NCBI RefSeq assembly: GCF_044762655.1
Contig: NZ_JBIWER010000007.1
Coordinates: forward strand, 124,001 to 188,000
Origin: Psychrobacillus sp044762655
GTDB taxonomy: Bacteria; Bacillota; Bacilli; Bacillales_A; Planococcaceae
DNA: 64,000 nt
Direction: 5' to 3'
Shown: one piece after another, positions 34,597 through 44,000 of the stretch
Layout: every line of letters starts with the position of its first letter
How positions within the stretch are numbered: position 1 is the stretch's first letter
The notes under the pieces: generated by a model
What the model saw: only the letters and a program-made list of their open reading frames with translations
The model's database searches: none
Told to the model about the DNA's origin: nothing
Made by a program: the position numbers and the translations under genes

Positions 34597-35505
34597 CTAC
34601 TTTTGCTGGTACTCCATCGAATATAAATCATTTAAAGTCACCTTTCCAAAACTAAAATCAATCAATCCTTGAGAGATTAGATACTGAGTGATGTGACCTA
34701 ATACAGCTGTTTTATGCTCACTTACATCAATAAGCGTTTTACCATTTGGCAACATCTTTACTTCTAGTTCTGTAAATTGTTTCTTAAAGGCTTCCAGGTG
34801 CTTCTGTGAAAAGTTAGATACGCGAATCGTCGTTACTTTTTTCTCGTTAAAATCAGATGCCAATTCATCCACTAGCTTAAGTTCACCATTTTTCATAAAG
34901 AATATTCGATCCGCATATTGCTCTAGATTTTCCAATAAGTGAGAGGCAATGATAATTGTTTTACCTTCCGCTTTCTTTTGTAAAAGAATTTGAGATATTA
35001 GCTCCACATGTGTTGGATCCAAGCCATTCATTACTTCATCCATCAGCATTACTTGCGTATTAGAAACGATTTGCATCGCAAAGCATAACCGCTGCCGCAT
35101 CCCTAAAGAATATGTTCCTGTCTTTTTCTTCACATAGGATTCCATACCAAGTTTTACTATTGTATCGTCTATAAGTTTCGGATCACTATTCCACATTGCC
35201 TGATAGATTTTCAGATGGTTCTTACCAGATACATGATTATATAAATCACTTTGGTCAGGCATCATTGATACATCTTTATGTATCTTCACTTCGTTTGCTT
35301 TACTGGAATATTGTAGTTCCTTATTTAAAATTACCTTACCTTGGTTTGGTGATAAATAGTTCATTATTACATTCATCAGCGTCGACTTACCTGTTCCATT
35401 TGGAGCTACAAAACCGATAATCTCCCCTGGTTGGAATGTAATCGATATATCCTTTAATACTTGTTTATCTCCAAATTGTACACCAATATGTTTCAATTCC
35501 AACAT
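34597..35505 (-). CDS. ABC-2 type exporter ATPase, intact copy A
   Basis: 302 residues. Walker A APNGTGKST, signature YSLGMRQRLCFAMQI, Walker B VMLMDEVMNGLDP. The Walker A starts with AP rather than GP, and the Walker B Glu is followed by V, both tolerated in this class. It should drive the ABC-2 membrane proteins upstream. ATG at 35505 is preferred since AAGGG lies nine bases before it; GTG at 35514 is the alternative. A truncated duplicate of its N-terminus lies at 37241-37400. Confidence 0.88.
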   Translation of the reverse strand: MLELKHIGVQFGDKQVLKDISITFQPGEIIGFVAPNGTGKSTLMNVIMNYLSPNQGKVILNKELQYSSKANEVKIHKDVSMMPDQSDLYNHVSGKNHLKIYQAMWNSDPKLIDDTIVKLGMESYVKKKTGTYSLGMRQRLCFAMQIVSNTQVMLMDEVMNGLDPTHVELISQILLQKKAEGKTIIIASHLLENLEQYADRIFFMKNGELKLVDELASDFNEKKVTTIRVSNFSQKHLEAFKKQFTELEVKMLPNGKTLIDVSEHKTAVLGHITQYLISQGLIDFSFGKVTLNDLYSMEYQQK

Positions 35506-35520
35506 ATCTTTCACCCTTCC

Positions 35521-36711
35521 TTATGTTATTAACTTAAATCTTTTAGACTGACTCACAATTAATGTCAATATCATCACGATGAGCGTGCAACTTCCTATAA
35601 TTATTAATCCATTTTGATAGGTTAAATGCCATGATTCATAAATAAAGTTTTTATAACCCGAAATAATTTGCCCTACTTGTACAAAAGAGGTTGGATAGCG
35701 TTCTATATCTGTATAGGCTCCCATCCCTCGATCAGAATAAAGCCACTCAGCCACTATCACGATAAAGCTAACAAATAAATTAATGAATTCAGCCTTCACA
35801 ATTAGACTTAGGAACAAAATGATAGCTATAAAGAATAGAATCCAAACACTAATGAACAAAGTATTTTTCAAAATGAATGTGCCCATCGTCATATTTGTAA
35901 AGGTTTCTTCTATGTAAGAATAAATAGGCACCGGGAGTGAAAAATCACCAAAGCCATTTTCTAACCCAATAATTATAAAACCTGCACATAGAGGAATGAA
36001 TGCCATAATACTTCCTAAAAAAGCAACTAGCCCTTTCATATAAAGTTTTTTCCAATCAGCAATTGGAAATCCTTTTAATAAACTTGGGTAACGACGATCT
36101 TTCAATACAATATCTACAGAAAATAAGATACAGCTTATAAACAATACAACCGGTAAATAACTATTTAACAAACGTTGCAACGTTTGGAGAGCAGTTCTTT
36201 CTTCAAACAGCTCAATTGAAAGCTTTGAATTTCCCTCTACATATCCAGTAAATCTACTACTTGTATAACCATAACCATAATGTCCATCGGCATGACCAAA
36301 ATTATTGTCATAGCTGTAATAGAGGGGGTTGTAGAATAATTCTTTACTATTAACGATATATTCATCCGAATACCTATACCATTTTGCTGTCGCTTTCGCA
36401 TATTTTATATAATCCTTCTCACCAATTGCTTCTATTCTTGCTTTATCATAATTATTCCATTGAAGGAATATCGAAAGCGCATAGACCACTTCAGTATGTT
36501 TATTTTTCCTACCTCCTACGCTTCTGTTAAAATCATCTCTCGTTTCATAACGTGCTTCCATTTCTGCTACATCTACTTTTTCAATAGGCTCATAAGCAGG
36601 TGCTACTTTTAACGCAAAGTATAAAGCCAAAAAAAGTAAAATTACATACAGAGCTATGTTTTTCTTATTCGTAAAAAATTGTCTTAATTCCCATTTAAAA
36701 TAACTCCACAT
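35521..36711 (-). CDS. ABC-2 type membrane subunit 1, copy A
   Basis: 396 residues with one N-terminal hydrophobic helix (about 20-40), a large extracellular loop (about 45-190, with NPLYYSYDNNFGHADGHYGYG) and five or so spans in the second half, an ABC-2 permease layout. About nine of ten residues match the copy at 37417-38607 by eye. ATG at 36711 was chosen by alignment to the paralogue, which begins MWAYFKWE. It precedes its ATPase by 15 bases. The substrate is not evident; similar modules export antimicrobial peptides or other amphiphiles. Confidence 0.82.
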   Translation of the reverse strand: MWSYFKWELRQFFTNKKNIALYVILLFLALYFALKVAPAYEPIEKVDVAEMEARYETRDDFNRSVGGRKNKHTEVVYALSIFLQWNNYDKARIEAIGEKDYIKYAKATAKWYRYSDEYIVNSKELFYNPLYYSYDNNFGHADGHYGYGYTSSRFTGYVEGNSKLSIELFEERTALQTLQRLLNSYLPVVLFISCILFSVDIVLKDRRYPSLLKGFPIADWKKLYMKGLVAFLGSIMAFIPLCAGFIIIGLENGFGDFSLPVPIYSYIEETFTNMTMGTFILKNTLFISVWILFFIAIILFLSLIVKAEFINLFVSFIVIVAEWLYSDRGMGAYTDIERYPTSFVQVGQIISGYKNFIYESWHLTYQNGLIIIGSCTLIVMILTLIVSQSKRFKLIT

Positions 36712-36723
36712 TTCATCCACCCC

Positions 36724-37240
36724 CTATAATTTCTGAAGCTTTCCTGTCGATAAAAACCATTTAATAATAGCCATTAGCAATGCAATGCTAATACACAAAT
36801 AGACCAACCCAGCATTACAATTTAGTGCGACGGGAGTAACTAAATTCAGAGAATATCCATTTAAGACACTTGGAAATTTAACATAGTTAAATGGATTAAA
36901 CGGTATAAGCTTGATTAGTCCTGGGGAAAAATAGGAATTACGACAAGAGAAACCTGTACAAGTATAGTGTTAAATAAATGTTTTTTAATAGTACATTTAA
37001 AATTACAGATAATAGTATTGCAAAAACAGCTAAACAATTTATATAAACAATTGAAACTGCTATGTATTTGTAAATTGGATAAATCGTTACTTCCCCTTTA
37101 ATAACGGCTACTGGATATGATGCCTGCCCTAGTCCTTCAAAATAGATTAGCGGCAAACTACATTAATAAGCTCTGTAATGAAAATAAAAACAATCCCCAT
37201 CGAAGTAATACATTTCGCTAATACATACTTAGTAAAAGCG
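36724..37240 (-). pseudogene. ABC-2 membrane subunit 2, copy A remnant
   Basis: Homologous to about the C-terminal 60 percent of the intact gene at 38620. Frames for KYVLAKCITSMGIVFIFITEL, then PLIYFEGLGQASYPVAV, then the C-terminal GKLQKL are separated by frame shifts and stops (for instance at about 37158 and near 36938). The N-terminal half is missing; upstream of 37240 the sequence becomes ATPase gene. It is a decayed duplicate. Confidence 0.85.
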
Positions 37241-37400
37241 CTTACCCTTATTCGGTGATAAATACATTCATCTGCTTCGATTTTCCTGTTCCATTTGGAG
37301 CCACAAAACCGATAATCTCTCCTGGTTGGAATGTAATCGAAATTTCCTTTAATACTTGGTTATCTACAAATTGGACACCGATATGTTTCAATTCCAACAT
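37241..37400 (-). pseudogene. ABC exporter ATPase, copy B remnant (N-terminus only)
   Basis: Leftward it reads MLELKHIGVQFVDNQVLK and on through APNGTGKS, nearly identical to residues 1-43 of the intact ATPase at 34597. A deletion of about 11 bases follows, then the LSPNKGK codons, then an abrupt switch at 37240 to the membrane-subunit remnant. Translation would stop shortly after Walker A. No functional ATPase can result. Confidence 0.88.
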
Positions 37401-37416
37401 ACTCATCACCATTTCC

Positions 37417-38607
37417 TTATGCTATCAACTTAAATCTTTTAGACTGACTCACAATTAATATCAATATCATAATGATAAGCGTGCAACCTCCTACAATTAT
37501 TAATCCATTTTGATAGGTTAAGTGCTGCGATTCATAAATAAAGTTTTTATAACCCGAAATAATTTGCCCTACTTGTACAAAAGAGGTTGGATAGCGCTCT
37601 ATATCTGAATAAGCTCCCATCCCTCGATCAGAATAAAGCCACTCAGCGGCTATCACACTAAGGCTAACAAATAAATTAATAAATTCAGCCTTCACAATTA
37701 GACTTAGGAACAAAATGATAACTATAAAGAATAGAATCCAAACACTAATGAACAAAGCATTCTTCAAAATAAACGTACCCATCGAAATATTCGTAAAGGT
37801 TTTTTCTATGTAAGAATAAATAGGCACCGGGAGTGAAAGATTACCAAAGCCGTTTTGTAATCCGATAAGAACAAAACCTACACAAAGAGGAATGAAAGAC
37901 ATAACACTTCCTATAAAAGCAATTATTCCTTTAACACATAGCTTTTTCCAATCAGCAATTGGAAATCCTTTTAATACACTAGGATTACGACGATCTTTCA
38001 ATACAATATCTACAGATAAAAAGATACAACTTATAAAAAATACAATTGGTAAATAGTCATTTAATAAACGTTGCAACGTTTGTAGAGCTGTTTTTTCTTC
38101 AAATAACTCCATTGAAAGCTCCGGATTCTCTCCTACATATCCGGAAAATCTACTACCTGTATAGCCATAACCATAATGTCCATCCGCATGACCAAAGTCA
38201 TTGCCATAAGTGTAATAGAGTGGGTTATAGAAGAATTCACCACTATTTGCGATTATTGCATCAGAATACAAGTACCATTCTGCTGTTGCTTCCACATATT
38301 TTAAATAATCCTTATTGCCAATTGCCTCGACTCTTGCTTTATCCAATTCATTCCATTGAGGGAATATAGCAAGTGCATAGCCCACTGCAGGGTGTACATA
38401 TGCTCGACTTCCTGCAGTTTTGATAAAATCTTCTCTCGTTTTATAACGTGCTTCCATTTCTGCTACATCTGCTTTTTCAATAGGTTCGTAGAGTGGTGCA
38501 ACTTTTAACGCGAAATACAATGCCAAAAAAAGTAGAATCACATATATTGCTATGTTTTTCTTATTCGTAAAAAATTGTCTAAACTCCCATTTAAAATAAG
38601 CCCACAT
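37417..38607 (-). CDS. ABC-2 type membrane subunit 1, copy B
   Basis: 396 residues, near-identical paralogue of the protein at 35521-36711, with the same N-terminal helix, large extracellular segment (NPLYYTYGNDFGHADGHYGYG) and C-terminal spans. It is followed by a destroyed ATPase copy, so it can function only with the intact ATPase encoded at 34597. Differences are scattered rather than clustered, so selection may still act on it. Confidence 0.82.
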   Translation of the reverse strand: MWAYFKWEFRQFFTNKKNIAIYVILLFLALYFALKVAPLYEPIEKADVAEMEARYKTREDFIKTAGSRAYVHPAVGYALAIFPQWNELDKARVEAIGNKDYLKYVEATAEWYLYSDAIIANSGEFFYNPLYYTYGNDFGHADGHYGYGYTGSRFSGYVGENPELSMELFEEKTALQTLQRLLNDYLPIVFFISCIFLSVDIVLKDRRNPSVLKGFPIADWKKLCVKGIIAFIGSVMSFIPLCVGFVLIGLQNGFGNLSLPVPIYSYIEKTFTNISMGTFILKNALFISVWILFFIVIILFLSLIVKAEFINLFVSLSVIAAEWLYSDRGMGAYSDIERYPTSFVQVGQIISGYKNFIYESQHLTYQNGLIIVGGCTLIIMILILIVSQSKRFKLIA

Positions 38608-38619
38608 GTGCTCGACCCC

Positions 38620-39738
38620 CTAAATTTTCTGAAGCTTACCTGTCGATAAAAACCATTTAATAATGGCCATCAGCAATACAATGCTAATACACAAATAGAG
38701 CAACCCTGCATTGCTATTTAGCGCGACGGGAGTAGCTAAATTCAGGGAGTCTCCATTTAAGACACTTGGAAAGTTAACATAGTTAAATGGGTTAAAAGGT
38801 AGAAGCTTAATTATCACTGGGAACAATATAGGAATTACGACAAGGATAATCTGTACAAATATAGTTAAATAGACATTTTTTAAAAGTACATTTAAAATTA
38901 CGGATAATAAAATGGCGAAAACCGCCAAACAAATCATATAAACGATCGAAACTGCTATGTATTTGTAAATTGGATAAATCGTTACTTCTCCGTTAAATAC
39001 GGCTACAGGATAAGAAGCCTGTCCCCATCCTTTAAAATAGATTAACGGTAAACAACATACAATGAGCTCGATAATGAAAATAAAAACAATTCCCATCGAT
39101 GTCATACATTTCGATAATACATACTTAGTAAAAGTAATAGGATAGCCTTTAATAAGAGAAGTATGTCGGAAGTCATCTATCATAATGTTTGATGAGTAGA
39201 TACAGATTAGAACAAACCAAACTGATCCTACTACACTAAACAAAAATGCTAAAAATGGGTAGAAGCTAAGCGAGCCGAAAGATATTACTAAATCATTTTC
39301 TTTTAAATATTGATAATAGGAGGAATCCATTTCATTCTCTATTTTGGATGGCAGATTTCCGGCTATCAGCTCATAACCATCCATTTCAAATGCTTGTTTT
39401 CGTAATTCTGATAGTTCTATTGCTGTTTCTATATATAATTTTGGACGCTCCATTTTCAGCGCCATCCCCTGTTTTGGATAAGTGTAATACTGTTTGACGA
39501 TATTTTTATATATATCGCTTCCAACTCCAGATTCACTGGCATCGACAATTTGAAATTTATTTAAAGCTACCTTTACTGCTAGTGATTCACCTGATTTTTC
39601 TTTAATTGGATTGCCTAACTCTGTTGCATTTCCATAAACAACCACTCCAATAATACAAAGAGCTACAATTAGACAGGCAAAAATGTTTTTCTTATCCGTT
39701 TTTTCTAAAATAAATAGTGTTTTTAACATCCTGCTCAA
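38620..39738 (-). CDS. ABC-2 type membrane subunit 2 (only intact copy)
   Basis: 372 residues from the TTG at 39738, chosen because GGGAG lies about nine bases upstream; ATG starts at 39762 and 39729 are alternatives. One N-terminal hydrophobic helix, an extracellular segment of about 130 residues, then about five spans (YPFLAFLFSVVGSVWFVLICIY; KYIAVSIVYMICLAVFAILLSV). It shares topology with subunit 1. First gene of the duplicated exporter array; its copy A is a pseudogene. Confidence 0.78.
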   Translation of the reverse strand: MSRMLKTLFILEKTDKKNIFACLIVALCIIGVVVYGNATELGNPIKEKSGESLAVKVALNKFQIVDASESGVGSDIYKNIVKQYYTYPKQGMALKMERPKLYIETAIELSELRKQAFEMDGYELIAGNLPSKIENEMDSSYYQYLKENDLVISFGSLSFYPFLAFLFSVVGSVWFVLICIYSSNIMIDDFRHTSLIKGYPITFTKYVLSKCMTSMGIVFIFIIELIVCCLPLIYFKGWGQASYPVAVFNGEVTIYPIYKYIAVSIVYMICLAVFAILLSVILNVLLKNVYLTIFVQIILVVIPILFPVIIKLLPFNPFNYVNFPSVLNGDSLNLATPVALNSNAGLLYLCISIVLLMAIIKWFLSTGKLQKI

Positions 39739-39868
39739 ATTATTCCACTCCCTACCAAACATAGTGAATTATTCCTCATATACCATTTTAACATTAATTC
39801 ACTATTAAATTACGAATATTTTGTTTATTTTAGTTTGTAAATTAAATCTACCGTTATATAACAGAAAA

Positions 39869-39895
39869 GATGTGTACACACGATATGTACACATC
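39869..39895 (-). terminator. terminator of the sucrose operon
   Basis: GATGTGTACA and TGTACACATC form a perfect 10-bp stem; leftward TTTTCTG follows. It lies just after the fructokinase stop. Confidence 0.75.
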
Positions 39896-39903
39896 CTCTC
39901 ATT

Positions 39904-40848
39904 TTATTTAAAGTCCTTTAAATGGACTCTAATTTCCTGTAAACTCGGCAATCCTGTCATGGCACCTTTTTTAGTAGTTGCTAGACCTCCAGAAATACTC
40001 CCAAACTGAATGACTTCTTTCATTTCCTTATCAGTAAAATCTTTTAGCGCTTTAGCCGACTCATTGATCAAATAGAGAATTCCAGACACAAAAGCATCTC
40101 CTGCTCCTGTTGTATCGACTACTTTGCTCTTTATAGCGGGAACCTTAACAGTGTGGTTATTAAATCGATAAATACTTCCTTTCTCACCTAAAGTAACTAT
40201 TATTAATGGTAAGTTAGGGAGTTGTGCTATTCCTTCTTCCAAATCATTCGAGCCTGTCAAAAATTCGAGTTCTTCCTCAGAAATTTTCAAAATATCTGCA
40301 CTTGGAATAGTAGATATAATAGCTTCCTTTGCCATCTCACTTGAACTCCATAAATCCAAACGGAGATTAGGATCATAGGAAATAAGCATTCCTTTTTCTT
40401 TGGCCAACTCAATCGCCTTCAGGGTTGCCGACCTGGAAGGCTCACTAATCATTGAAATAGAGCCAATATGAAGAATCTTATTCGTTTCAAATAGTTTATA
40501 ATCTAGTTCCTTTTCTTCCAAAAATCTGTCAGCACTAGGATTAATATAAAAACTAAAATTACGATCCCCGGAAGGATCCAATGTTACAAATGTGACCCCT
40601 GTCTTTGCTTCCTCTGTAAATAACATGGACGTCGTCTGAACGCTATATCGATTCAACGTATCAACAAGAAAATGCCCTAGCACATCATTTCCAATCTTTC
40701 CATGAAAGACCGATTTACCCCCTAGCTTTGCAACACCGACAGCAACATTTGCTGGTGCACCACCCGGAGCTTTTTGGTAGGTTAAATTTTCACTATCAAG
40801 TGGGATAAAATCAATTAGCGCCTCTCCCAAACATACAACTCCGTACAA
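39904..40848 (-). CDS. scrK: fructokinase (PfkB family)
   Basis: 314 residues of the ribokinase/PfkB family: GGAPANVAVGVAKLGGKS near the N-terminus and DTTGAGDAFVSGILY, whose Asp is the catalytic base. It phosphorylates the fructose released by sucrose-6-phosphate hydrolysis. TTG start with AAAGAGGTGG five bases before it. Last gene of the scrA-scrB-scrK operon. Specificity for fructose is inferred from the context. Confidence 0.92.
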   Translation of the reverse strand: MYGVVCLGEALIDFIPLDSENLTYQKAPGGAPANVAVGVAKLGGKSVFHGKIGNDVLGHFLVDTLNRYSVQTTSMLFTEEAKTGVTFVTLDPSGDRNFSFYINPSADRFLEEKELDYKLFETNKILHIGSISMISEPSRSATLKAIELAKEKGMLISYDPNLRLDLWSSSEMAKEAIISTIPSADILKISEEELEFLTGSNDLEEGIAQLPNLPLIIVTLGEKGSIYRFNNHTVKVPAIKSKVVDTTGAGDAFVSGILYLINESAKALKDFTDKEMKEVIQFGSISGGLATTKKGAMTGLPSLQEIRVHLKDFK

Positions 40849-40873
40849 TCATTCCACCTCTTTCTGCTAAACT

Positions 40874-42298
40874 TTACTCCAAATCCCAATAGTGCAATCT
40901 AAAGTCTGTATCACATTGAATTGTTAATGTTTTATCTCTTGGTTCTGGAAAATAGCGAGCTGTAAAGACCTCTTCACCATTATTGACGAAAATTTCAATG
41001 GATGAGTGATCTAAAAGAATTTGAAGCTCCCTAACTGACTTTATTTTGCATGTCCTAGATTCTATTGCGTTTGTCTTTATATTTCGCCTTTGCAATCTAA
41101 TTTCCTGCTTGCTTGGGTCAAAGCAAAGCGATGCTTCATTTCGAAATGAAATATTAAAATAGCTGTTTTCATTTTGTAGCTCTAAAAGCAATTCACTTGT
41201 GCTAATTTCTAACCCATTTAAAAGTGCATTTTCTTCATTTGTAATTATTATCTGATTTTTACGGAGTTTTTTTAGTTCTTCGACAGGATTTTGATATATC
41301 TTGCCTTCTAGAAGACTTAAGTTGCGCGGGATGGTTAAAGCATGCACCCAGTGATTCGAAATAGACGGCTGATGCTCCTCCATTTCATCAGTAATTCCCA
41401 TCCAAGCAAATAAGATTGTTCTTCCAGAAGAAGTCTCGAAGGTTTGAGGGGCATAGAAGTCAAAGCCCCGATCGAGTTCTGTAAAAGGTCCATGCGAAAA
41501 ATTACCTTTTTCATAATCAAGTTTTCCTACAAAATAACCCGATTGAAACACATTTTGATATAAATGCCCACAAGACTTTACTCCTTGTGGTGAAACGAGT
41601 AATACGTCTTTTCCGTTTAAATTAATCAAATCAGGACACTCCCACATATAGCCGAATTCTTTTAGGCCATGCATTCCTGATCCAGCAATTTGCCCCACCT
41701 CTTGCCAGTCATAGAGATTATCTGAAGTAAACAAAACAACTGTCCCTTTTTCATCGTAGGTTTGAGCACCGAGAACCATGTACCATCGATTCTCCTTTTT
41801 CCAAACCTTTGGATCACGAAAATGTGGCGTATAGCCTTTTGGAAGAGTAAGAATCGGTCCTTTTTTTTCAAAGTTGATACCGTCTGATGAAACAGCAAGG
41901 CATTGATATGTTTCTCGTGAATCATCTTCCAACTTTACATTACCCGTATAAAATAAGTACAGCTTGCCTTCCACTTCAATTGCGCTCCCTGAATAGCAGC
42001 CATTCTTTTCATAGCTTTCACTAGGAAGTAAAGCAACTGGTTCTTCACTCCATGTCACCATATCTGTAGATGTATAGTGACCCCAAAATTTAGAACCATG
42101 GGAGGTATCAAAAGGGTTCCATTGATAAAATACATGGTAGACTCCTTCATACTGGATCAACCCATTCGGATCATTCATAAGTCCAACAGGTGGCATAAGA
42201 TGAAATTTCAAACGATATGGGTCTTGCATAACCTTATTTTTAAAATTATTAACTACTCGTTGAACCTCTTGCGTAAGGAGAGTTTCTTTTTCAGTCAT
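40874..42298 (-). CDS. scrB: sucrose-6-phosphate hydrolase (GH32)
   Basis: 474 residues: a five-bladed propeller of glycoside hydrolase family 32 plus a C-terminal beta-sandwich. The nucleophile is in MNDPNG, the transition-state stabiliser in FRDPKV and the acid/base in WECPDL. It splits sucrose-6-phosphate, delivered by the PTS, into glucose-6-phosphate and fructose. AGGAGG precedes the ATG. scrK follows 25 bases later. A hairpin lies between this gene and the PTS gene. Confidence 0.95.
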   Translation of the reverse strand: MTEKETLLTQEVQRVVNNFKNKVMQDPYRLKFHLMPPVGLMNDPNGLIQYEGVYHVFYQWNPFDTSHGSKFWGHYTSTDMVTWSEEPVALLPSESYEKNGCYSGSAIEVEGKLYLFYTGNVKLEDDSRETYQCLAVSSDGINFEKKGPILTLPKGYTPHFRDPKVWKKENRWYMVLGAQTYDEKGTVVLFTSDNLYDWQEVGQIAGSGMHGLKEFGYMWECPDLINLNGKDVLLVSPQGVKSCGHLYQNVFQSGYFVGKLDYEKGNFSHGPFTELDRGFDFYAPQTFETSSGRTILFAWMGITDEMEEHQPSISNHWVHALTIPRNLSLLEGKIYQNPVEELKKLRKNQIIITNEENALLNGLEISTSELLLELQNENSYFNISFRNEASLCFDPSKQEIRLQRRNIKTNAIESRTCKIKSVRELQILLDHSSIEIFVNNGEEVFTARYFPEPRDKTLTIQCDTDFRLHYWDLE

Positions 42299-42391
42299 AA
42301 CAAAACCTCCTAGAAATTGATTTCTTAAATACTGCCATTACTCAGTATTTTCAGCAACTGATAGTGCTGATTCTACTTTTGCAACATCCTA

Positions 42392-42423
42392 AAGAGAAAA
42401 GGCAAGTGATACTTGCCTTTTCC
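42392..42423 (-). terminator. intra-operon hairpin between the PTS and sucrose hydrolase genes
   Basis: GAAAAGGCAAG and CTTGCCTTTTC form an 11-bp stem with a 5-base loop, followed by TCTTT leftward. It should attenuate or process the transcript after the PTS gene. Confidence 0.65.
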
Positions 42424-42429
42424 CACTAT

Positions 42430-43833
42430 TTATTGTTCAATTTCCTTCTTCATCTTATCTGAATAGCCGAACATCCAAGTCAAGGCGAATGCAACAGCAA
42501 TAGCCACTACATTAACAAGAATATATTGCAGTACCTGTCCGTTTAAATAAAGTAGAATACCTGGAATTACTGTTACTGCCATTCCTGTTGCTTTGAGGCC
42601 AAGAAGAGATGCCAAAAATCCTCCGACTCCTCCCCCAATCAATCCCATGATAAAAGGCTTTCCATAGCGCAGGTTTACTCCGAAGATTGCTGGCTCAGTA
42701 ATACCTAAGAATGCAGAGAATGATGATGGTAAAGCAAGTGCTTTTAACTTCGTAGATTTTGTTTTTAAACCTACAGCTAAAGCCGCTCCACCCTGTGCAG
42801 CCACAGAACAAGTCACAATAGCGTTGTACGGATTATTTTTAAATTCGGAAAGCAATTGAATCTCTAGCATATTAAATACATGATGTACTCCTGTGATTAC
42901 AATCAGCTGATTCAAACCACCAATTAATAGACCACTAATACCAAGAGGCCATGAAAGAACACTTGTTGCAACCGTTAATATACCTTGTTCAACACTATGG
43001 AAAATAGGTCCTATAACGAGCAATGATAAAATGATCATCACCAAAAGAGTTAAAAACGGTGTCACAATCAAATCCAATACTTCTGGTACACGTTTTCTGA
43101 TAATCCTTTCCAGCTTGGCACCGAGAATACCCGCAATAAATGCTGGTATGACAGAACCTTGATACCCTACAACAGGTATAAAACCTAAAATAGTAATTGC
43201 TTCTGCACTTCCTCCAGCTACGTCATACGCATTAGGTAAGGAAGGAGATACAAGCATAAGCCCAAGTATCAAACCAATAATCGGAGTTCCGCCGAATACT
43301 CTAAAAGTGGACCACGCAACCAAAGCTGGTAAGAAAATAAACGCTGTATCCGTTAATACTTGCGTAAATAGTATAAAGTTCTCCGAAATATCCTCGGGGT
43401 TTAACCCAAATAGAGCAAGAATTTGTTCCTGCATAATTAGACCACGAAGCCCCATGAATAATCCTGTAGCTACCAGGACAGGTATGATGGGAACAAATAC
43501 ATCCCCAAACGTTCGAATTGCCCTTTGAAATTTAGAGCCACTCTTAACCGCTTCCACTTTCTGTTCAGAAGCAGACTTAGTTTCGAGCCCAAGCTTGGAT
43601 ACTTCCTCATAAATCCGATTCACCGTACCAGTTCCAAATATTATTTGATATTGTCCAGAATTAAAGAAAGCTCCCTTAACCTTGTTAATGTCTTCTACTT
43701 TTTCTTGATTAATTTTCTCTTTGTCATTTACCATGATTCGAAGCCTCGTAGCACAATGAGCCACCGATTGGATATTGTCTTTCCCTCCAATAGCTTCAAT
43801 AACCTCTTTTGCTATTTTACGATTTTCCTCCAT
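42430..43833 (-). CDS. scrA: sucrose-specific PTS enzyme IIBC
   Basis: 467 residues: an EIIB domain (1-90) with the phosphorylated Cys in SVAHCATRLRI and an EIIC domain of about ten spans from residue 105. No EIIA domain is attached, so a glucose-type EIIA from elsewhere must serve. It imports sucrose as sucrose-6-phosphate. AGGAGGAAAGAG precedes the ATG. It heads the operon with scrB and scrK. Substrate is inferred from GH32 and fructokinase neighbours. Confidence 0.93.
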   Translation of the reverse strand: MEENRKIAKEVIEAIGGKDNIQSVAHCATRLRIMVNDKEKINQEKVEDINKVKGAFFNSGQYQIIFGTGTVNRIYEEVSKLGLETKSASEQKVEAVKSGSKFQRAIRTFGDVFVPIIPVLVATGLFMGLRGLIMQEQILALFGLNPEDISENFILFTQVLTDTAFIFLPALVAWSTFRVFGGTPIIGLILGLMLVSPSLPNAYDVAGGSAEAITILGFIPVVGYQGSVIPAFIAGILGAKLERIIRKRVPEVLDLIVTPFLTLLVMIILSLLVIGPIFHSVEQGILTVATSVLSWPLGISGLLIGGLNQLIVITGVHHVFNMLEIQLLSEFKNNPYNAIVTCSVAAQGGAALAVGLKTKSTKLKALALPSSFSAFLGITEPAIFGVNLRYGKPFIMGLIGGGVGGFLASLLGLKATGMAVTVIPGILLYLNGQVLQYILVNVVAIAVAFALTWMFGYSDKMKKEIEQ

Positions 43834-43848
43834 CTCTCTTTCCTCCTC

Positions 43849-43863
43849 ATGAAATCGCTTACA
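43849..43863 (-). promoter_or_regulatory. cre site for CcpA at the scrA start
   Basis: ATGAAATCGCTTACA fits the catabolite-responsive consensus WTGNAANCGNWWNCA at every position. It lies 16 bases upstream of the scrA start and downstream of any promoter, so CcpA bound here would act as a block. Confidence 0.7.
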
Positions 43864-43928
43864 TTAAACAGAAAAAATAATTTCAAAAAGCACTCTTTCA
43901 TTATCCAAAAATACCTTTTCCGCTTCTA

Positions 43929-43942
43929 TGGAATCGATTCCA
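43929..43942 (-). promoter_or_regulatory. ScrR operator 1
   Basis: TGGAATCGATTCCA, a perfect 14-bp palindrome of LacI-family type upstream of scrA. Confidence 0.7.
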
Positions 43943-43960
43943 CATTAGATAAAAATAAAG

Positions 43961-43994
43961 TGTAATCGCAGATGACTGTATGGAATCGATTACA
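43961..43994 (-). promoter_or_regulatory. ScrR operator 2 and an extra half-site
   Basis: TGGAATCGATTACA (43981-43994) is close to operator 1. TGTAATCGCA (43961-43970) repeats one half. Spacing between operators is about 52 bp (about five helical turns), suited to repression by looping or cooperative binding. Confidence 0.6.
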
Positions 43995-44000
43995 CTGGTA

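Noticed and set aside
34418..34600. S-box or T-box before the metN-like gene
   Set aside because: The S-box core (GAAGCCC, GCAACC) and the T-box sequence (TGGN with its anticodon arm) are both missing. Only a promoter and a short hairpin are visible.
36938..37156. A 72-residue stand-alone membrane protein
   Set aside because: It is the middle of the decayed subunit 2 copy; it starts and ends at frame shifts relative to the intact gene at 38620.
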